Positions 48,601 through 60,620 of a stretch of 64,000 nt of DNA are shown one piece after another. The notes under the pieces were generated by a model, which was given only the letters and a program-made list of their open reading frames with translations, ran no database searches and had not been told where the DNA came from. The stretch's first letter is position 1; every line of letters begins with the position of its first letter. This DNA is from Rostratula benghalensis (taxonomy: Eukaryota > Chordata > Aves > Charadriiformes > Rostratulidae), in contig VXAI01000246.1 of NCBI GenBank assembly GCA_013399305.1, positions 892,227-956,226 of the forward strand, in the 5' to 3' direction. A program made the translations under genes and the position numbers.

Positions 48601-49851
48601 TGAGTGAGCACATCCTTTATAAAAGGCCTTCTTCAATACACTGTTGGGAGCGAGTTCCTAGGCTGACTTCTAAATATCTGTATTTATGAGCTGAATAACA
48701 AGAACGTCATCTTACTAATTCAGATAGAGACGGGAACTTGCTGAAGAAGGATCAGTCTTGTCCAGTACCAAGTGCCCAGTTTAGAAAAATCATTCCTCAT
48801 TGCTGCTAAGCAGGAGGAGGAAACCTCCCCTTCTAGACAACACGCTCTTGTCTGTTCCAAGTGAATCTATTTATAATTATAGTATTCCACAAGACAGAGT
48901 TACAGTGGGGTGGCTTTACTGAGCAGGGGGAAGCACTGTCCATGTAGGAGGTAAAATGTATTAGGAAAAAAACATAAACTGCAGCCTGGCACCTGGGGAA
49001 GCTTTAGGTGAACAAAACTTGTCCATGCTGCATATTATGGGTGTTTGAAACACAGACCTGGCTGGGCCAGTTGTTGGAAAAGTGGACTGAACCTGGGGTG
49101 TGACTCAGCAGCAGTTCTGAACACCTCATTACCAACTTTCTTCTAGAGACATCAAACAGAAAAGATGAGTAAGTTAGAACCTGACATCCCATTTGGAGCA
49201 GTAAGCTCCCACCAAGAGAACAGAAGGGCTGAAGCACCTGGGGGGGACATGTGGCCATCAGCAAATACTGTACCCTGATCCTGGGTCTGTCCTCTGCTCG
49301 TCCACATCAGTGTTCAAGAGAGAATCCACTTTTCCTATTCTTCTAACTGGTAACACAAAAAAGCCCCAGGTATCACAAAACACTACTGCAAATAACATAA
49401 AATAACTTTTCAGAGGAAGATAAGGAAAACAAAATTCCCCTGTACAAATCTTGTACTGGTCAGAGATGTCCCAGTCTGTTCCAGTGCTTCACATCCCCAT
49501 AAAGCAGCAAACATTTTAACCACGATGACTTGCCTCTGGCTGCGTCTTCCTATAAAAGCCAGTGGGCCACTCTCCCAGCAACAAAAAAATCACTGCTTTC
49601 CACAGCCTGGGCGCAGCTCAGCGTGGCCATGCTCTGTGGCAGGGGGTGGGCTTGCACCACGGAGCTCTTGGGGTTTCTTTTAGGACGTTTTTCTTTGAAA
49701 GATAAGCAGAGGTGTGATGAGATCGGTAACCTCCTCTGTGTTGGCAGGCAGACATGCACGCCTGGAGGTGCAAGTGCAAGTGTGTGGTCTTGGGTGTGGG
49801 GAAGAAAGAAGGGTGGTGACCTGAATGTTGGAACAGAGTTCAGAGTAGGGT

Positions 49852-49893
49852 TGGTTTTTTTTTTTCTTCTTTTTTTTGGGGTTTTTTTTTTTT
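49852..49893. repeat. T-rich tract
   Basis: Runs of T broken by CTTC and GGGG. A 160-codon frame running through it (49530-50012) is rejected as coding. Confidence 0.85.
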
Positions 49894-50329
49894 TCCTCCT
49901 CCTTTTGCCATTCCTTGCATTGGGAACCCCAAGCATGAAAAAGCAGGAGTTCCCTGCCCCATCGTTGATAAACGAAAGCACATCAAGGGGTGTGCCGCCT
50001 CCTGCTCTCTGAGCCTCTTGGCTGTAGACAATCACACTTTTAGGCCTTCCTCAGAAACCACGAGGGCTAGAAACAATATCGTTTTTATCAATAAGAAGGT
50101 AAATAAAAACCTGTGGAGCTAGGGCACAAAAGAATATCCAAAAAGCTGCAAAAGTACTTATAAAATATGAGAACTGGTAACTTCACTCCCCCTAATACAT
50201 TTCACACAAACATTGAGCTTGGACCCAACATACACAGACCCAGTATGTCCTGCTTGAGACTCTGTGCTCAATTCTTTTGTCTCAGTTATTCAGCTCTGGA
50301 CTGCCAGGGCTGGAGGAGAAAACTCTATA

Positions 50330-50660
50330 AGGGACTCTTAACATGATCCCTTACAGACAGTGTTTGATGTGTTGTTAATCTCTAGTGACAGAGATTCCAC
50401 AATCCCCCAGCTCCCCAGGCAATCTGCTCTAACAGTGTCCCATCTCTGCCATCAGAAACATTCCCCTTTTTTCCCCTGCTAGAGCCCAGTTTAACCCATT
50501 GTAGGAAACATATGGGAGAACAGTACTCCCTCCTCTTTGCTACAACGTTTTACATGTACAGTGACTGCTCTACCATTTCCCACTTGTCTTGTCTGGACTG
50601 AACAAAACATACTTTTGTCAGTCCCTCTGTGCACATCATGTTTTCTCTTTAGCCATGCTT
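50330..50660 (-). mobile_element. Ancient, diverged CR1 LINE remnant
   Basis: Blocks in the order expected for an old CR1 read backwards: GACAGAGATTCCACAATCCC, CCAGGCAATCTGCTCTAACAG, then CTCCTCTTTGCTACAACG and TTTTACATGTACAGTGACTG, and TTGTCTGGACTGAACAAAAC. Heavily diverged, no coding capacity. The region after about 50660 is no longer recognisable. Confidence 0.66.
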
Positions 50661-51211
50661 ACCGTTCACTTCCAGATGCACATCAGCTGGAAGAAGTCTC
50701 ACAGATTCCACTTAAGGCCTTACTGCTATTCAGTAGAGCAGAAGAATTACTGCACCTCTTCAAGAAACACTTGGGCTTGTACACCTTCGGACAGCATTTT
50801 ATTTTATTTTTTCAAAATAAGAACTTAGATTGTGTTTTCAAGCAATGAAAGCAAAGTGTGATGCAGTGCAAGGCTTTAAAAGTAACTGCCATTAACGAAG
50901 GTCTGACTGGGCACAAAGAGAACCCACATTCCCATCCCTAGCACTGAGTAAAATATATATTTCAAACAACACTTTGGAAACCATTTGACCCAGCCCAGAT
51001 GATGTTGCTGATAGATCCCATCTGCTTCATTTTTCTTCTCTTAAAAGTTTTATCTAAAGATCACTGCCCCATAGGGGTGTATGGCACCTTTTTCAAATAC
51101 ACTGTAGACCTGCAGCTACTGACTTTACACATACATCACTGGTATATTTTCTTATCTTTGCTTCTTTAACACCAGAAAACCATGAAGTCCTGTGTGGAGG
51201 CAGCAGTTTTG

Positions 51212-51265
51212 GTTTTGGGGTTTTGTTTTGGTTTTGTTTTGTTTTTTTTTTTTTTTTTTTTTTTT
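51212..51265. repeat. (TTTTG)n / poly-T tract
   Basis: TTTTGGGGTTTTG-type units grading into a run of about 24 T. Confidence 0.9.
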
Positions 51266-52923
51266 CCACTGTCAATGCAATAGTCAGTGCAAGAAGTTAA
51301 GTTTTTCTGCCTGCAGGGGAAAATGAAACAACTTGAAATCACTGACCTTTCCTTATGGTCATCTGCCACTTTGAACACTGGTTATTCTGCTGCTGGTCTG
51401 TAACAGGAGGGATATTTACCACCGAGAAGTATGTAGCTGCCAAGTTTCAAGGCATCACCAAGCTCTGCAGACAGGTATTGTCATAGGGTGGCACGTTATG
51501 TAAGCACTCCTTCAATGCAAGTTACTCTGCATTCTTGGCAGCAGACCACATGAAATTTCCCTTCAGATGTTGAAGGGATAAAAAAAAAAAAATTATATAT
51601 ATGAAAATCACCTTATCATTTACAATGCAAATCTTGGAAGGAAAGTTAGTAAATTAAGTTAGAGATTCGCCTAAATTAAGCTGGCAGTCTATTCTGGTGC
51701 TTCAAACTTTGAAAACATTGCTGGCTGACAAAACAAGCCCCAGAATGATTAGCAAAAACCCTCCTTCAGAGGCAGCAGACGAGAAATCCCTTTGAACCTT
51801 CACAGCACATCATAAACGCTCAGCAGACTTACAGTGTGGCAGTCCCAGTGCTATCAATTATTTACCCTTTTTCTGTTTACCTTCAGGCAGCAAGTAATTA
51901 TTTTTAAATATTAATTTAGTTGTGTCATGTACAGTTTGTGGTTTAGCCCTGAGATCTGAGATATAGAAAAGCAAACTGCATCTCAAATCCCATTTAGCTA
52001 GTGACGCGCTGATAGTCGGATCCTCACTCCAGCTACTCAGCAGCTACACTCAACTTCTTCCATCATTAGAAACAGAAGTCTGTTCATTGCAGGAAAGTGA
52101 AAGCTATTTTCTTAATAAGAAAAGATACTTTGTTTTTATCCTAAAAGTCCCCGGAATTAAAAAAAAAAAATCTAACTAGGAGAATATTGTTGTAGTCTAA
52201 AAAAGTTTTAGCTTTTTTTTTTCAGAGGAAGTTTTTTTTTATCTCCCTCTTTTTGTTTCCCTCAGAATTTTTCCCAACGTGTTTAAATTTCTTTATCCTC
52301 AGCTAATTTAGGCCAAAAAGTTGGCAGTTGTTTCTGCAGTCGTGAGAGACAGGAATCACTTTCCCTCACTGAAAACATCACTTCTTAGAATCTGAAAAGA
52401 GAGGATGGCTCACCTCTGCGCAAGGGACTGGTTCTTTCATTTTGAAAGTTTATACCAAAAAAACAAATACACATTTTGATATATGCACATAGGACATAGA
52501 TGTGAGCGTACAGAAAGGTCAATGCAATATCAAGTTTGGGGCAAACTGCTGGTTCTACTGATGGCAACAAGATCAGAACCTTCCTGAAGAAAAGCATTTT
52601 TGAATTTATGAGTTTTTTGGTGTCCACTTCTTTTGCATGTTGCACTTTCACCTTTTTCTTCAAGTCACATTCTTCCCCTGCCTATGCCTCATGGATCATG
52701 TCTACTCCCTCCCCATGAATCCTGTCCCATTACTGTTGTTGATAATTTGCATTCATGTTTTCAGAGAGAGAGGGGCCACGCTGTGCATCCTAAGGAGGAA
52801 ATAGCAACCTCTGATTCACCTCCAGTCCCTGTCATCATTTAACTATGTTGCTAGAAATTATTTTTTAAGTACATCACACAAGTAAAGCTGATACCCATGG
52901 TATTGCTCATGAGCATTTTTTGT

Positions 52924-52950
52924 GGGTGGAGGGGAGGGGGAGAAGGGGGG
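52924..52950 (+). other. G-quadruplex motif
   Basis: G3 - TGGA - G4 - A - G5 - AGAA - G6 on the plus strand, isolated in AT-rich DNA. Canonical spacing for a stable quadruplex. Confidence 0.65.
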
Positions 52951-54184
52951 CAGATAGAGGGGCAAATATAGAGATCCAGTTCCAGTAATCCACCTACATC
53001 TCCTGTTAGAATGAACTGATGCACAGTTTGCTAGGCATATCATAGAGATCCACGTATCCTCAAACACCTTGTCTAACCATTAGTCATGACAGAGGGAATG
53101 AATGAAGGACTAAGAGACTTATAGCAACCAGAGGTGTAGATGACTCATAGATACAAACTGGTTTTGTCAATTTTATTTTTTAATCAAGAGAACAGGCTGT
53201 ACTACTGAATATCATACTCGGGGTGTCACAACAGTAGGTTTTTCAGATAGAATTTAAATGAACAAAAACATAAGGCAACGCTCCAGAAAGAATTCTCCCA
53301 CACAGACTAAAGGCAGGAGAGACAGTGGTGCAGACAGCTCCAAGTCAAATGCTATCTGTTTGTACCTCCTGGAAAGCAACATCCAAAACCGTAAGCCAAA
53401 CCTTAAAAGCTTCTATGAAAGCAGTGGCTCTGCCTTGTGGTGGATGGTTTCATTTGGTCTAAAGAGCAGACAACAGAAGCCCTCAACCCAGGGTTGCAGA
53501 TTAGGTAGGTAGTCCTTAAAAGGTAGGACTGAGGGCTTGGCTGTGGCACAATATTACTTAATAGCATGGAAATCCAGAAAAAAAAGGAGAAAACTCAATG
53601 TTGTAGTGTTTGGAGTAGTCTAGGCTGCAGTATTGTTTTTTTAGCTTCCAGAAGGTTGGTTGTTTTATGCCAGATGTACAACACAGATGTACAACTGAAC
53701 AACGAAAATAGCACAGAACTCTAAGCCCCAAACACTGTTTTCTTTGATGAGGCAATCTCCAAATCAGTCACAGGAGATGAAAAACATTATTGTGGATCTA
53801 TTGTCTACCCTACTGTAATACAGGAGTGAGGCTGAAGCACCAGAGACCAGGTCTGGAACCAGCAACAAGAAAGAAATACCAGTCCTATGTAATTTCTGAG
53901 TGGACCATGCCACACTACATGGCTTTGTAGTATGAGCACAGCAGTCAGGTACTCTGATTTCAGGTAGAAAGCAGCCTGTTATCAGTTCAAGTTCTATAAC
54001 AGCTAGACAAGACCCAGGCACCACTGGCATCTGGCTTCAGCCCAGCTCTTGTTCTAGAAAACTTTCGCAGAAGTGAATTTCACGATTAGCGATGTAATTG
54101 AGAAGAAAAGGGGAATCTGACGCCTTTTACACGGTGACCTATTATTATTTTTTTTTAACACGATTTTCTGCAGGCAGTTCAAAC

Positions 54185-54405
54185 CCGCGGAGGGCAGAAA
54201 CACTTCCCCTGCCTGAGCGCCCTGCGGTTTCGTCGTGCTCTAAAGGGGCCCGCGGAGCTGCTTCCGCCCGCGGAAGAGGCGGCGCTGTCCGCGGTGCTGA
54301 AGGCGGCGCTGCCGGGCGCTGTCCGCGGTGCTTAACGGGGCCGGCCGCGGCCACCCGGGCCGCGCCTGCGCGGACGGGCGGGTTCGGAAAGATTCCCGCC
54401 GGCCT
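54185..54405. promoter_or_regulatory. Isolated dense CpG island, possible promoter of an unrecognised transcript
   Basis: About 35 CpG dinucleotides in 220 bases inside AT-rich DNA, some 27 kb upstream of POU3F1. It contains a GC box (GGGCGGG, 54376-54382), an NRF1-like GCGCCTGCGC (54362-54371), the palindrome GGCCGCGGCC and an internal 18-bp direct repeat GGCGCTGTCCGCGGTGCT at 54281 and 54315. A 153-codon frame over it (54098-54559) is Arg/Ala/Gly-rich and looks like a by-product of GC content. Direction of any transcription is unclear; no convincing donor site or downstream exon was recognised. Confidence 0.6.
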
Positions 54406-55185
54406 TGCCAAGGGAATTAGGCAAAGGAATTTGGAAGTTCCCTTTGGAAAGTTCAGGCGGGCACCAGCAGCCGGTATTGGCGAGAGGAAAGGGAAGGCCA
54501 AGCAGGAGCTAAGTCTGTTCAGCTTTCCGCTCAAGACGAGTTCGGGTTTCCACAGTTAGTTTTTCCAGGGACAATCAGGGCAGCCAAGAAAACAGTGACA
54601 TGCAGAAATGGCTGATAAAATTACAATGAAACGTCTGTTGACATTGATTTTGAGCCTGCAGGCAGAGATGAATGATTGAAAAACTAGGCTTGTTAAAGCT
54701 AGAATGCTTTTGATTTCTCTTCTCTGTGCTGAACAAGATTTAGCTGGAGGGAAGTTAACAATCAGCTAATTGACATTGAATTAACCATGAAATGCAGTAT
54801 AACTACTTTTCTTCTGAAGCACTCTTCAGCAATGCTTTAACAAGGCTTTTAATTATTGATTACTGCTTATAACACACAGTGGATGTCCTTTTATTTGTTT
54901 TAAAATCTGGTGTCCTTCAAAGGTGTCAGCTTGAGTACTCTGTAGTTCACCTATCTGCTAATGGAAGCCAAACAAATAATCAAAGAAAAACTGTATCTTC
55001 CTCTGGCAAAGCATCACAGCGTAACACATCTATTTTTCCGCTGTCTGGTTCAGGTTAAGAAACAGATATTCCATAAGAATAAGGTTAGAAAATCCACCAT
55101 AACCTTTGGTAAAAGCGGGGAAATTGAGGGAGAACTCTGATGCATTTTCAGACAACCTACTGAATTGACTATTGCCTGTGGGACT

Positions 55186-55774
55186 TGTTATGGTTTAAAC
55201 CTTGGCAGGCAGCTCAGCATCACAGGGCCGATCACTCACTCCCTTTCAGTGGGATGGAGGAGACCATCAGAAGAGTTAAAAGTCTGAAAATTCATGGGTT
55301 TGAGATAAAGACAGTCCAAGAGATAAAGCAAAAGCTGTGCGTGCAAGTAAAGCAAAATAAGGAATTCATTCACTACTTCCCACCATTCAGCCATCCCCAG
55401 GAAAGCACAGCTCCATCACATGTAACAGCTACTTGGGAAGACAATCACTGTTATTCTGAATGTCTCCCAATGTTCTCCTCCTTCCCTACAGCTTTTGTTG
55501 CTGAGCATGATCTCATATGGTATGGAATATCTCTTTGGTCAGTTGGGGTCAGCTGTCCCAGCTGTGTTCCCTCCCAGTTCTTGCCCACCCCCAGCCCACT
55601 TGCTGGTGGGGGTGGTGTGAGAGGCAGAAAAGGCCTTGACGCTGTGTAAGTGTCACTTGGCAGTAACTAAAACATCAGTGCTTTATCAATGCTATTTTCA
55701 TCACGAATGCAAAAGGCAGCACCACGTGAGCTCCTACGAAGAAAATGAACTTTATTGCTGCCAAAACTGGTACA
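55186..55774 (-). mobile_element. Solo LTR of an endogenous retrovirus (avian ERVL-type)
   Basis: A 589-base unit with TG...CA ends whose inner blocks (for example GGTATGGAATATCTCTTTGG, AGAAAAGGCCTTGACGCTGT and TTCAGCCATCCCCAGGAAAG) match in order an abundant avian LTR that I recall. The transcription sense of that LTR is the minus strand here. No internal retroviral sequence flanks it, so it is a solo LTR left by recombination. The TATA-like and poly(A) regions of the family look mutated, and no 5-base target duplication is evident, so it is old and probably silent. An apparent 154-residue frame across it (55185-55649) is translated repeat, not a gene. Exact subfamily not determined. Confidence 0.78.
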
Positions 55775-58700
55775 GAACAATAATAGTGTCTGAAGCACTG
55801 TCACATGTGTAAGCAAAAAAGAAGATGCTTGTTTGCTGCACATCTGAGAACCAGGAATGGTACTGACAGCGGTGGGCACAATTATCATCAGTGCAGCTGC
55901 ATATGCTGCATGTCAACTACAAGAGGGTTACTGCTCAGTGCACGCTGGCGAAATGACAAAATCTACACTGCTAATGGCTGCAGAGAGCGAGAGAGCAGAA
56001 AACTGCTCAGAGAATTATGCTGAACATCAGAACAATGACCAGGAAAACACCAGTAGAAATCAAATACAAGAGAAGACAGATTTTTATGTGCTCAGCAGAG
56101 ATTACTATTGCATCAGTGGACATCACTCCTTGCGGTAACTGCTCTCTCAACGTCGAGATGTTCTCTTTTCCTCACAGTACCACAGGGACTTGGGGAAAAT
56201 CAGCATCTTCTGAGAGACCTCTGTCTTATAAGCAGCTTTAAGAATAGTGGTCCTTCTCTCTATGATCCCCTCGGTCTTCGTTGTCAAAATACCCTGCCTT
56301 GGCCTTGAGAAAACATCCTAATCAAGTGTTCATCACTGTAGGAGTGTGAACATGCTCATCATAACTACTGACACCAAAACTTTTTGTAAACTAAAAATGC
56401 CAAAGAGTTTTTAAGATGACAACAAGGTAGGCACATGCTGTCTGTAAAGATGGGGCATGGTGGGATAAATCTGTTACACTGAGCACACGAAGGTGCAGTA
56501 TGCACAGAACAGGAGGTAAAGAGCTTATGGGAATTTCTCTCCCAGTTCACTATAAATGGGGCAAAGAAAATTGTTCCAGTGCCTTTAACCCTCCAAGGGG
56601 CAGTTTATGACACTGTGTTCCCTTTCTGTTCTCCAGTGCTGCAGTGCTTTCCTTCTTGCTCTCATCAATAGCCAGAAAACAAGGTACATTTTAGGGGCTT
56701 TCTTTTTTTAAAACAAAACAAAAAAACCCCAAAACAAACCTACATTGTAGAGCACAATTTATCAAGCAAGCAACACTGCCTAGAGGGAGTGGAGTGCTGA
56801 AAAAGGGAGAGATACGGTATCACTTAAAGCTTTGAGTTCACACAAAGCATTCCCATTCAGCAGGTGTAGACATCAAAATAAATAGCCCTCTGGCAATCTT
56901 CCAGATGGCCTAAAATCTCCAGGCATATTCAGCCTGATTACCTTAGATTTTTTTTTTTTCTCCAGGCTTGCAGTCTCTGCATTTACTTGTTTTAAGTCCC
57001 TTGCCAGCTACAGAGAAACAGCTGTGTCTGGCCTAGGGTGTGAACATCTGGTTCTGACTGTCATATCCAGCTGGGAGTCTTCTGCAACACAACTCCATTA
57101 GCTACTAGTATAGACAAGTGAAAAATAACAAACATTGGAAGAAACCATTTGAAAATGCTCATTCACAGGAAAGGGGGTCTAAATAAATTGCAGCTTCTCA
57201 GAAACATGTCCAAGTATTAATGAAGAGAACAGTGAGAATATTGGGCAGGCACTCTAAAGTGCAGAGGCCAGGAACAGTTATCTTCTGAAAGGATATGGTG
57301 ACTGTTACTCCTTCATCAAAAGAGTGTTTTAATCTTTAATCTACTTCAGCCTACATTACTGGATGTATCTGGGTTGTATATCGTACTTTGCACCAACTGC
57401 TATCAATAATAATCAGTGGCATGCTGCCTTCCTAAATCCTGAGACCAGATTCAGGCACTTTAATACAAAAGAAAGTCTCTAGGGAGGATGTGAATGGCAA
57501 GGAGAGCTGGAGGATCAACTTCATCTCCCACAGGCACTAGCAAGCCTGGAGAAGTCAGGCAGGCTGGGCAGGTGAGAAGTCCTACCACTGCCTGTGCTAA
57601 GTGACTGCTGCTGCCTGAACCATAAGGGACAGCCCCAGGCCCTGTTCTGGAAGAGTGTTCTGCAGAAAGAGCGAGCAGGGGATTCACACAGGTAGGTGCT
57701 ACTGGCATTGCATATGCTTGCTGGAATCATCAGTCCTGGCCAGACCATGCTTGGCTTTTCTTCAGCAAGGACAGGTAGGAATTTGGAAGGAAGAGCAAAG
57801 AAGAGACAAAGAATATTACCACTTCGCTGCATGCCTTTGGTTCCCTGAAGGATCAGCCAGTTTTCTAATACACTCCATCAGCTCATGTGTATAGATAGCT
57901 TTGTGGCACATACCACCCATGTTCTGCCACAGGAGAACTTATAAAGTGCCCCCATGTCAATACAGAACTAGAGCATTCAGGCCTAGCTTGGGATAAGGTT
58001 GCAAGCTCTCAGAAAGAAAGGAGGAGAAACAAACATTTACCAAAAGCAGCACTGTGAGGAAGATAGAACGGTACTCTCTTGTGCCTCATATTTCAATACA
58101 ACTGCTAACAACACAGTAGGATAAAGCTTCCACCAATCTGTGCAACTTCATTACAAGAGCTAATTTTATGCTACACCTCCATTCTAGCTACTGATTCTGG
58201 TACAACTACCACAGTCTGCCCCAGCCCAGAGCACACCCGTGGTATTGGTATAAATTGTGTTGCATATTCTGTGAAAGCCAAGTCACTGTGAGCTGCCCTA
58301 TTACCTCCTCCATTCTCTTTTCAGATGAACACACACAATCATGCACATTATGGTGATGTTCAAGCCTCCGTGTTCCCATGCAAGTTGTGCATTTGCAGTA
58401 CACTGAGACAGAGCTGGAGGCAGTGCTGCTCTTACCCTGTTCTTCCAGCTGCAGCACTACTTCTCTCCTGGGGGAAAATTACAGGTTCTTCTCAAAGAGG
58501 ATTAGTTCTTGTCTCCCATACACTTCTTGGCTAGTCATCCAGGCTGCTGGTCTCATGGGGAAAGTGTTCCTAATACACCACTCCTCAATATTAGGTTTGG
58601 CTGGTGGAGCTATGGGTTCCATGGATTCCTCCATCCCCTATTCTCTGATTCTGGATGCATTTACTTGTCAAGACCAGGGAGTATAATTAGAGGGAACAGG

Positions 58701-60289
58701 TCCCAGGATGCCTCTCCCACTCCTGGCAGCTGACAGAAGGTGTGAGCTCAGCACTGTTGAATTCCACACCTCAGTCACACCCTTTGGAAAATGCAGTGCA
58801 TCCATCGTACCAATAGATCACAGTGCCAGCCATGGTGACCACCTACAATACTGGGCAACAGAGCTGAAAATACAGCAGCTTTATTTTATTATCCCTGAAA
58901 AGCCTCCCTCACCACAAACACTGGCACTTCCATTATTCCCTGCCTATTGCTCCACTTATTCTCCCATGCATTAGTGCTCCCCCTCTTGTTGTCCCATGTG
59001 TTTTCTTTTGGATGAGTGGGTTTTAAAACAGGCTTGGACAGCTGAAGGCTCTCTCAGTCTTGATTAGCTGGCTGGCTCTTTTTTTATCCTGAGAGGAGCT
59101 CTCAGACCATGCTGAAATAGTCACCTTCACTAACCATTCTTGATGGCCCAACAAGTTCCCATTATACTAGTTAATCTCAATATTAATACAAGAAGAGTTA
59201 TATACAATATAGAATAAATGATTACAGGTGGATTCGAGAGCAATATATGTTTCAGTAGGTAACAATGTCATGAGTTGCTTTTGCTTTCATAGATTTTCTG
59301 CCAATTGGGAATTTTCCCTCAAGGAAGTTCCAAAAACCTTCTCAGCCTCTAGGAAACTATTTGTTTGGCGCAGTTAATTTAGGAGCCCTTAAAATTTTGT
59401 CAAACACATCAAACCAAATGGCCCTCAGGCAAAGATCTCACACAGCAAGTTTCAACCCACACAAACTTCTAGTGCTAGCTTGTGAACCCCTGGAAGCACA
59501 GGCTTACAAAGGACACTGCATATAGAGGAGACCTCCTAAGGCTTTGATCCTCCATAAAAAAAATAGGAACATGAGCAGTTTCTCTAAATTCACCAGGGCT
59601 GGTGCACTGGTTGTATGGTCCCTGTTTGTTTCTTTGTTTTATATTTAACTAAGTCCTTGGGACTCCGACTGGCAGTCGAGGTTATAAAGCCCCTTATGAA
59701 ATAGGGATCCAGTCCTAGCTGGAAGCTGCTTTATTCCAGCTAATCATCATAACTAGCCTCAAGGCCTAGCTGTCTGTCCTTTTCTCCCTCCATACTTTAC
59801 AAAGTGCTAAGCAATCCTTCTGTGTGTCCCTTTCCAGAACTCTGTGTTGTGGCATGGCAATCATAGAGACTGTTCTCATCAGTTTATTGTAGGAAACTCT
59901 GAATACAGAATGTCCAATGCCAATGGAAAGAAGGCTGACTTCCAAAGGAAGCTGCTGCAGAATGATTTCTTACACACCTGGTCTCTGTATCAGGCCACAG
60001 CAACACAAATTAGAATTTTGTGATCAAACCTGATAGAGTGAATTTCTGTAGGTGCTACGTATAATCCAAGTTCAATGGGCACTTTTTTCATTATGAAAAA
60101 AATGGAAATAAGTGATTACTTACTCCAGACACCAGCATATCTTTATGTAGAATGGTGCTCTGCACACTCACAGTTCTGTTTCTTATTTGTAATATAGTAC
60201 AAACTCAGGTACCTTGAAGGACAGGCATCATGCAGAGATGCAGAGCACCACGTTACAGCCTCTTCAGTGTTCACATTTGTCTTCTCTTA
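55775..60289. other. Intergenic, no feature recognised
   Basis: AT-moderate sequence between the solo LTR and the motif-dense block at 60.3 kb. Very old transposon remnants may be present but none could be identified. Confidence 0.5.
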
Positions 60290-60620
60290 CTATACCTAAT
60301 AAAGCTCAAATGACAAAAGGTGACATACTGTGTGTGTTTTATCTCATTATTAATTAAGCATATTTATCTCTTAAATCAGATGTGACTTGCACCACAACAT
60401 CAGTAATTAAATTAAATATTGATGTGTGATGGTTGTGTGCCGAGGCTGCATGGGTAAGTGGAATTGCCATATCTAATTAACATCTTGCAGGAGTAGCCCC
60501 CATTAGGTTTGTTAGTTAAATCTCCAAATGGTAATACTAACAAAAACATAACTAGCACTTAACAACCCTTAATTAATACAAACCTCAGATTTGATTAATA
60601 TCTTCATTTTTGGGGGGCTG
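60290..60620. promoter_or_regulatory. Candidate regulatory element
   Basis: One of the most motif-dense AT-rich blocks in the window: CATTATTAATTAAGC, CAGTAATTAAATTAAATATTG, ATCTAATTAACATC, CCCTTAATTAATAC and TTTGATTAATATC. Many paired homeodomain cores and no repeat signature. About 33 kb upstream of POU3F1. Confidence 0.38.

Larger units (their letters stand above)
41011..50329. other. Intergenic, no gene recognised
   Basis: About 9 kb without recognisable coding or RNA genes. GC-richer to 44 kb, AT-rich after. The only structure noted is the degenerate repeat at 45.55 kb. Confidence 0.5.
50661..54184. other. Intergenic, no gene recognised
   Basis: AT-rich, with T tracts and the G-quadruplex at 52924. 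Exact octamers occur at 51625-51632 (ATGCAAAT) and 52745-52752 (ATTTGCAT). Confidence 0.5.

Noticed and set aside
49530..50012. 160-codon plus-strand frame with a Phe-rich segment
   Set aside because: The Phe-rich part is a poly-T tract. The rest has no family resemblance.
54098..54559. 153-codon plus-strand frame over the CpG island
   Set aside because: Arg/Ala/Gly composition follows from CpG density, and the 34-bp duplication is not in frame-preserving units.
55185..55649. 154-codon plus-strand frame
   Set aside because: It is a translation of the solo LTR, antisense to the element, and not a gene.
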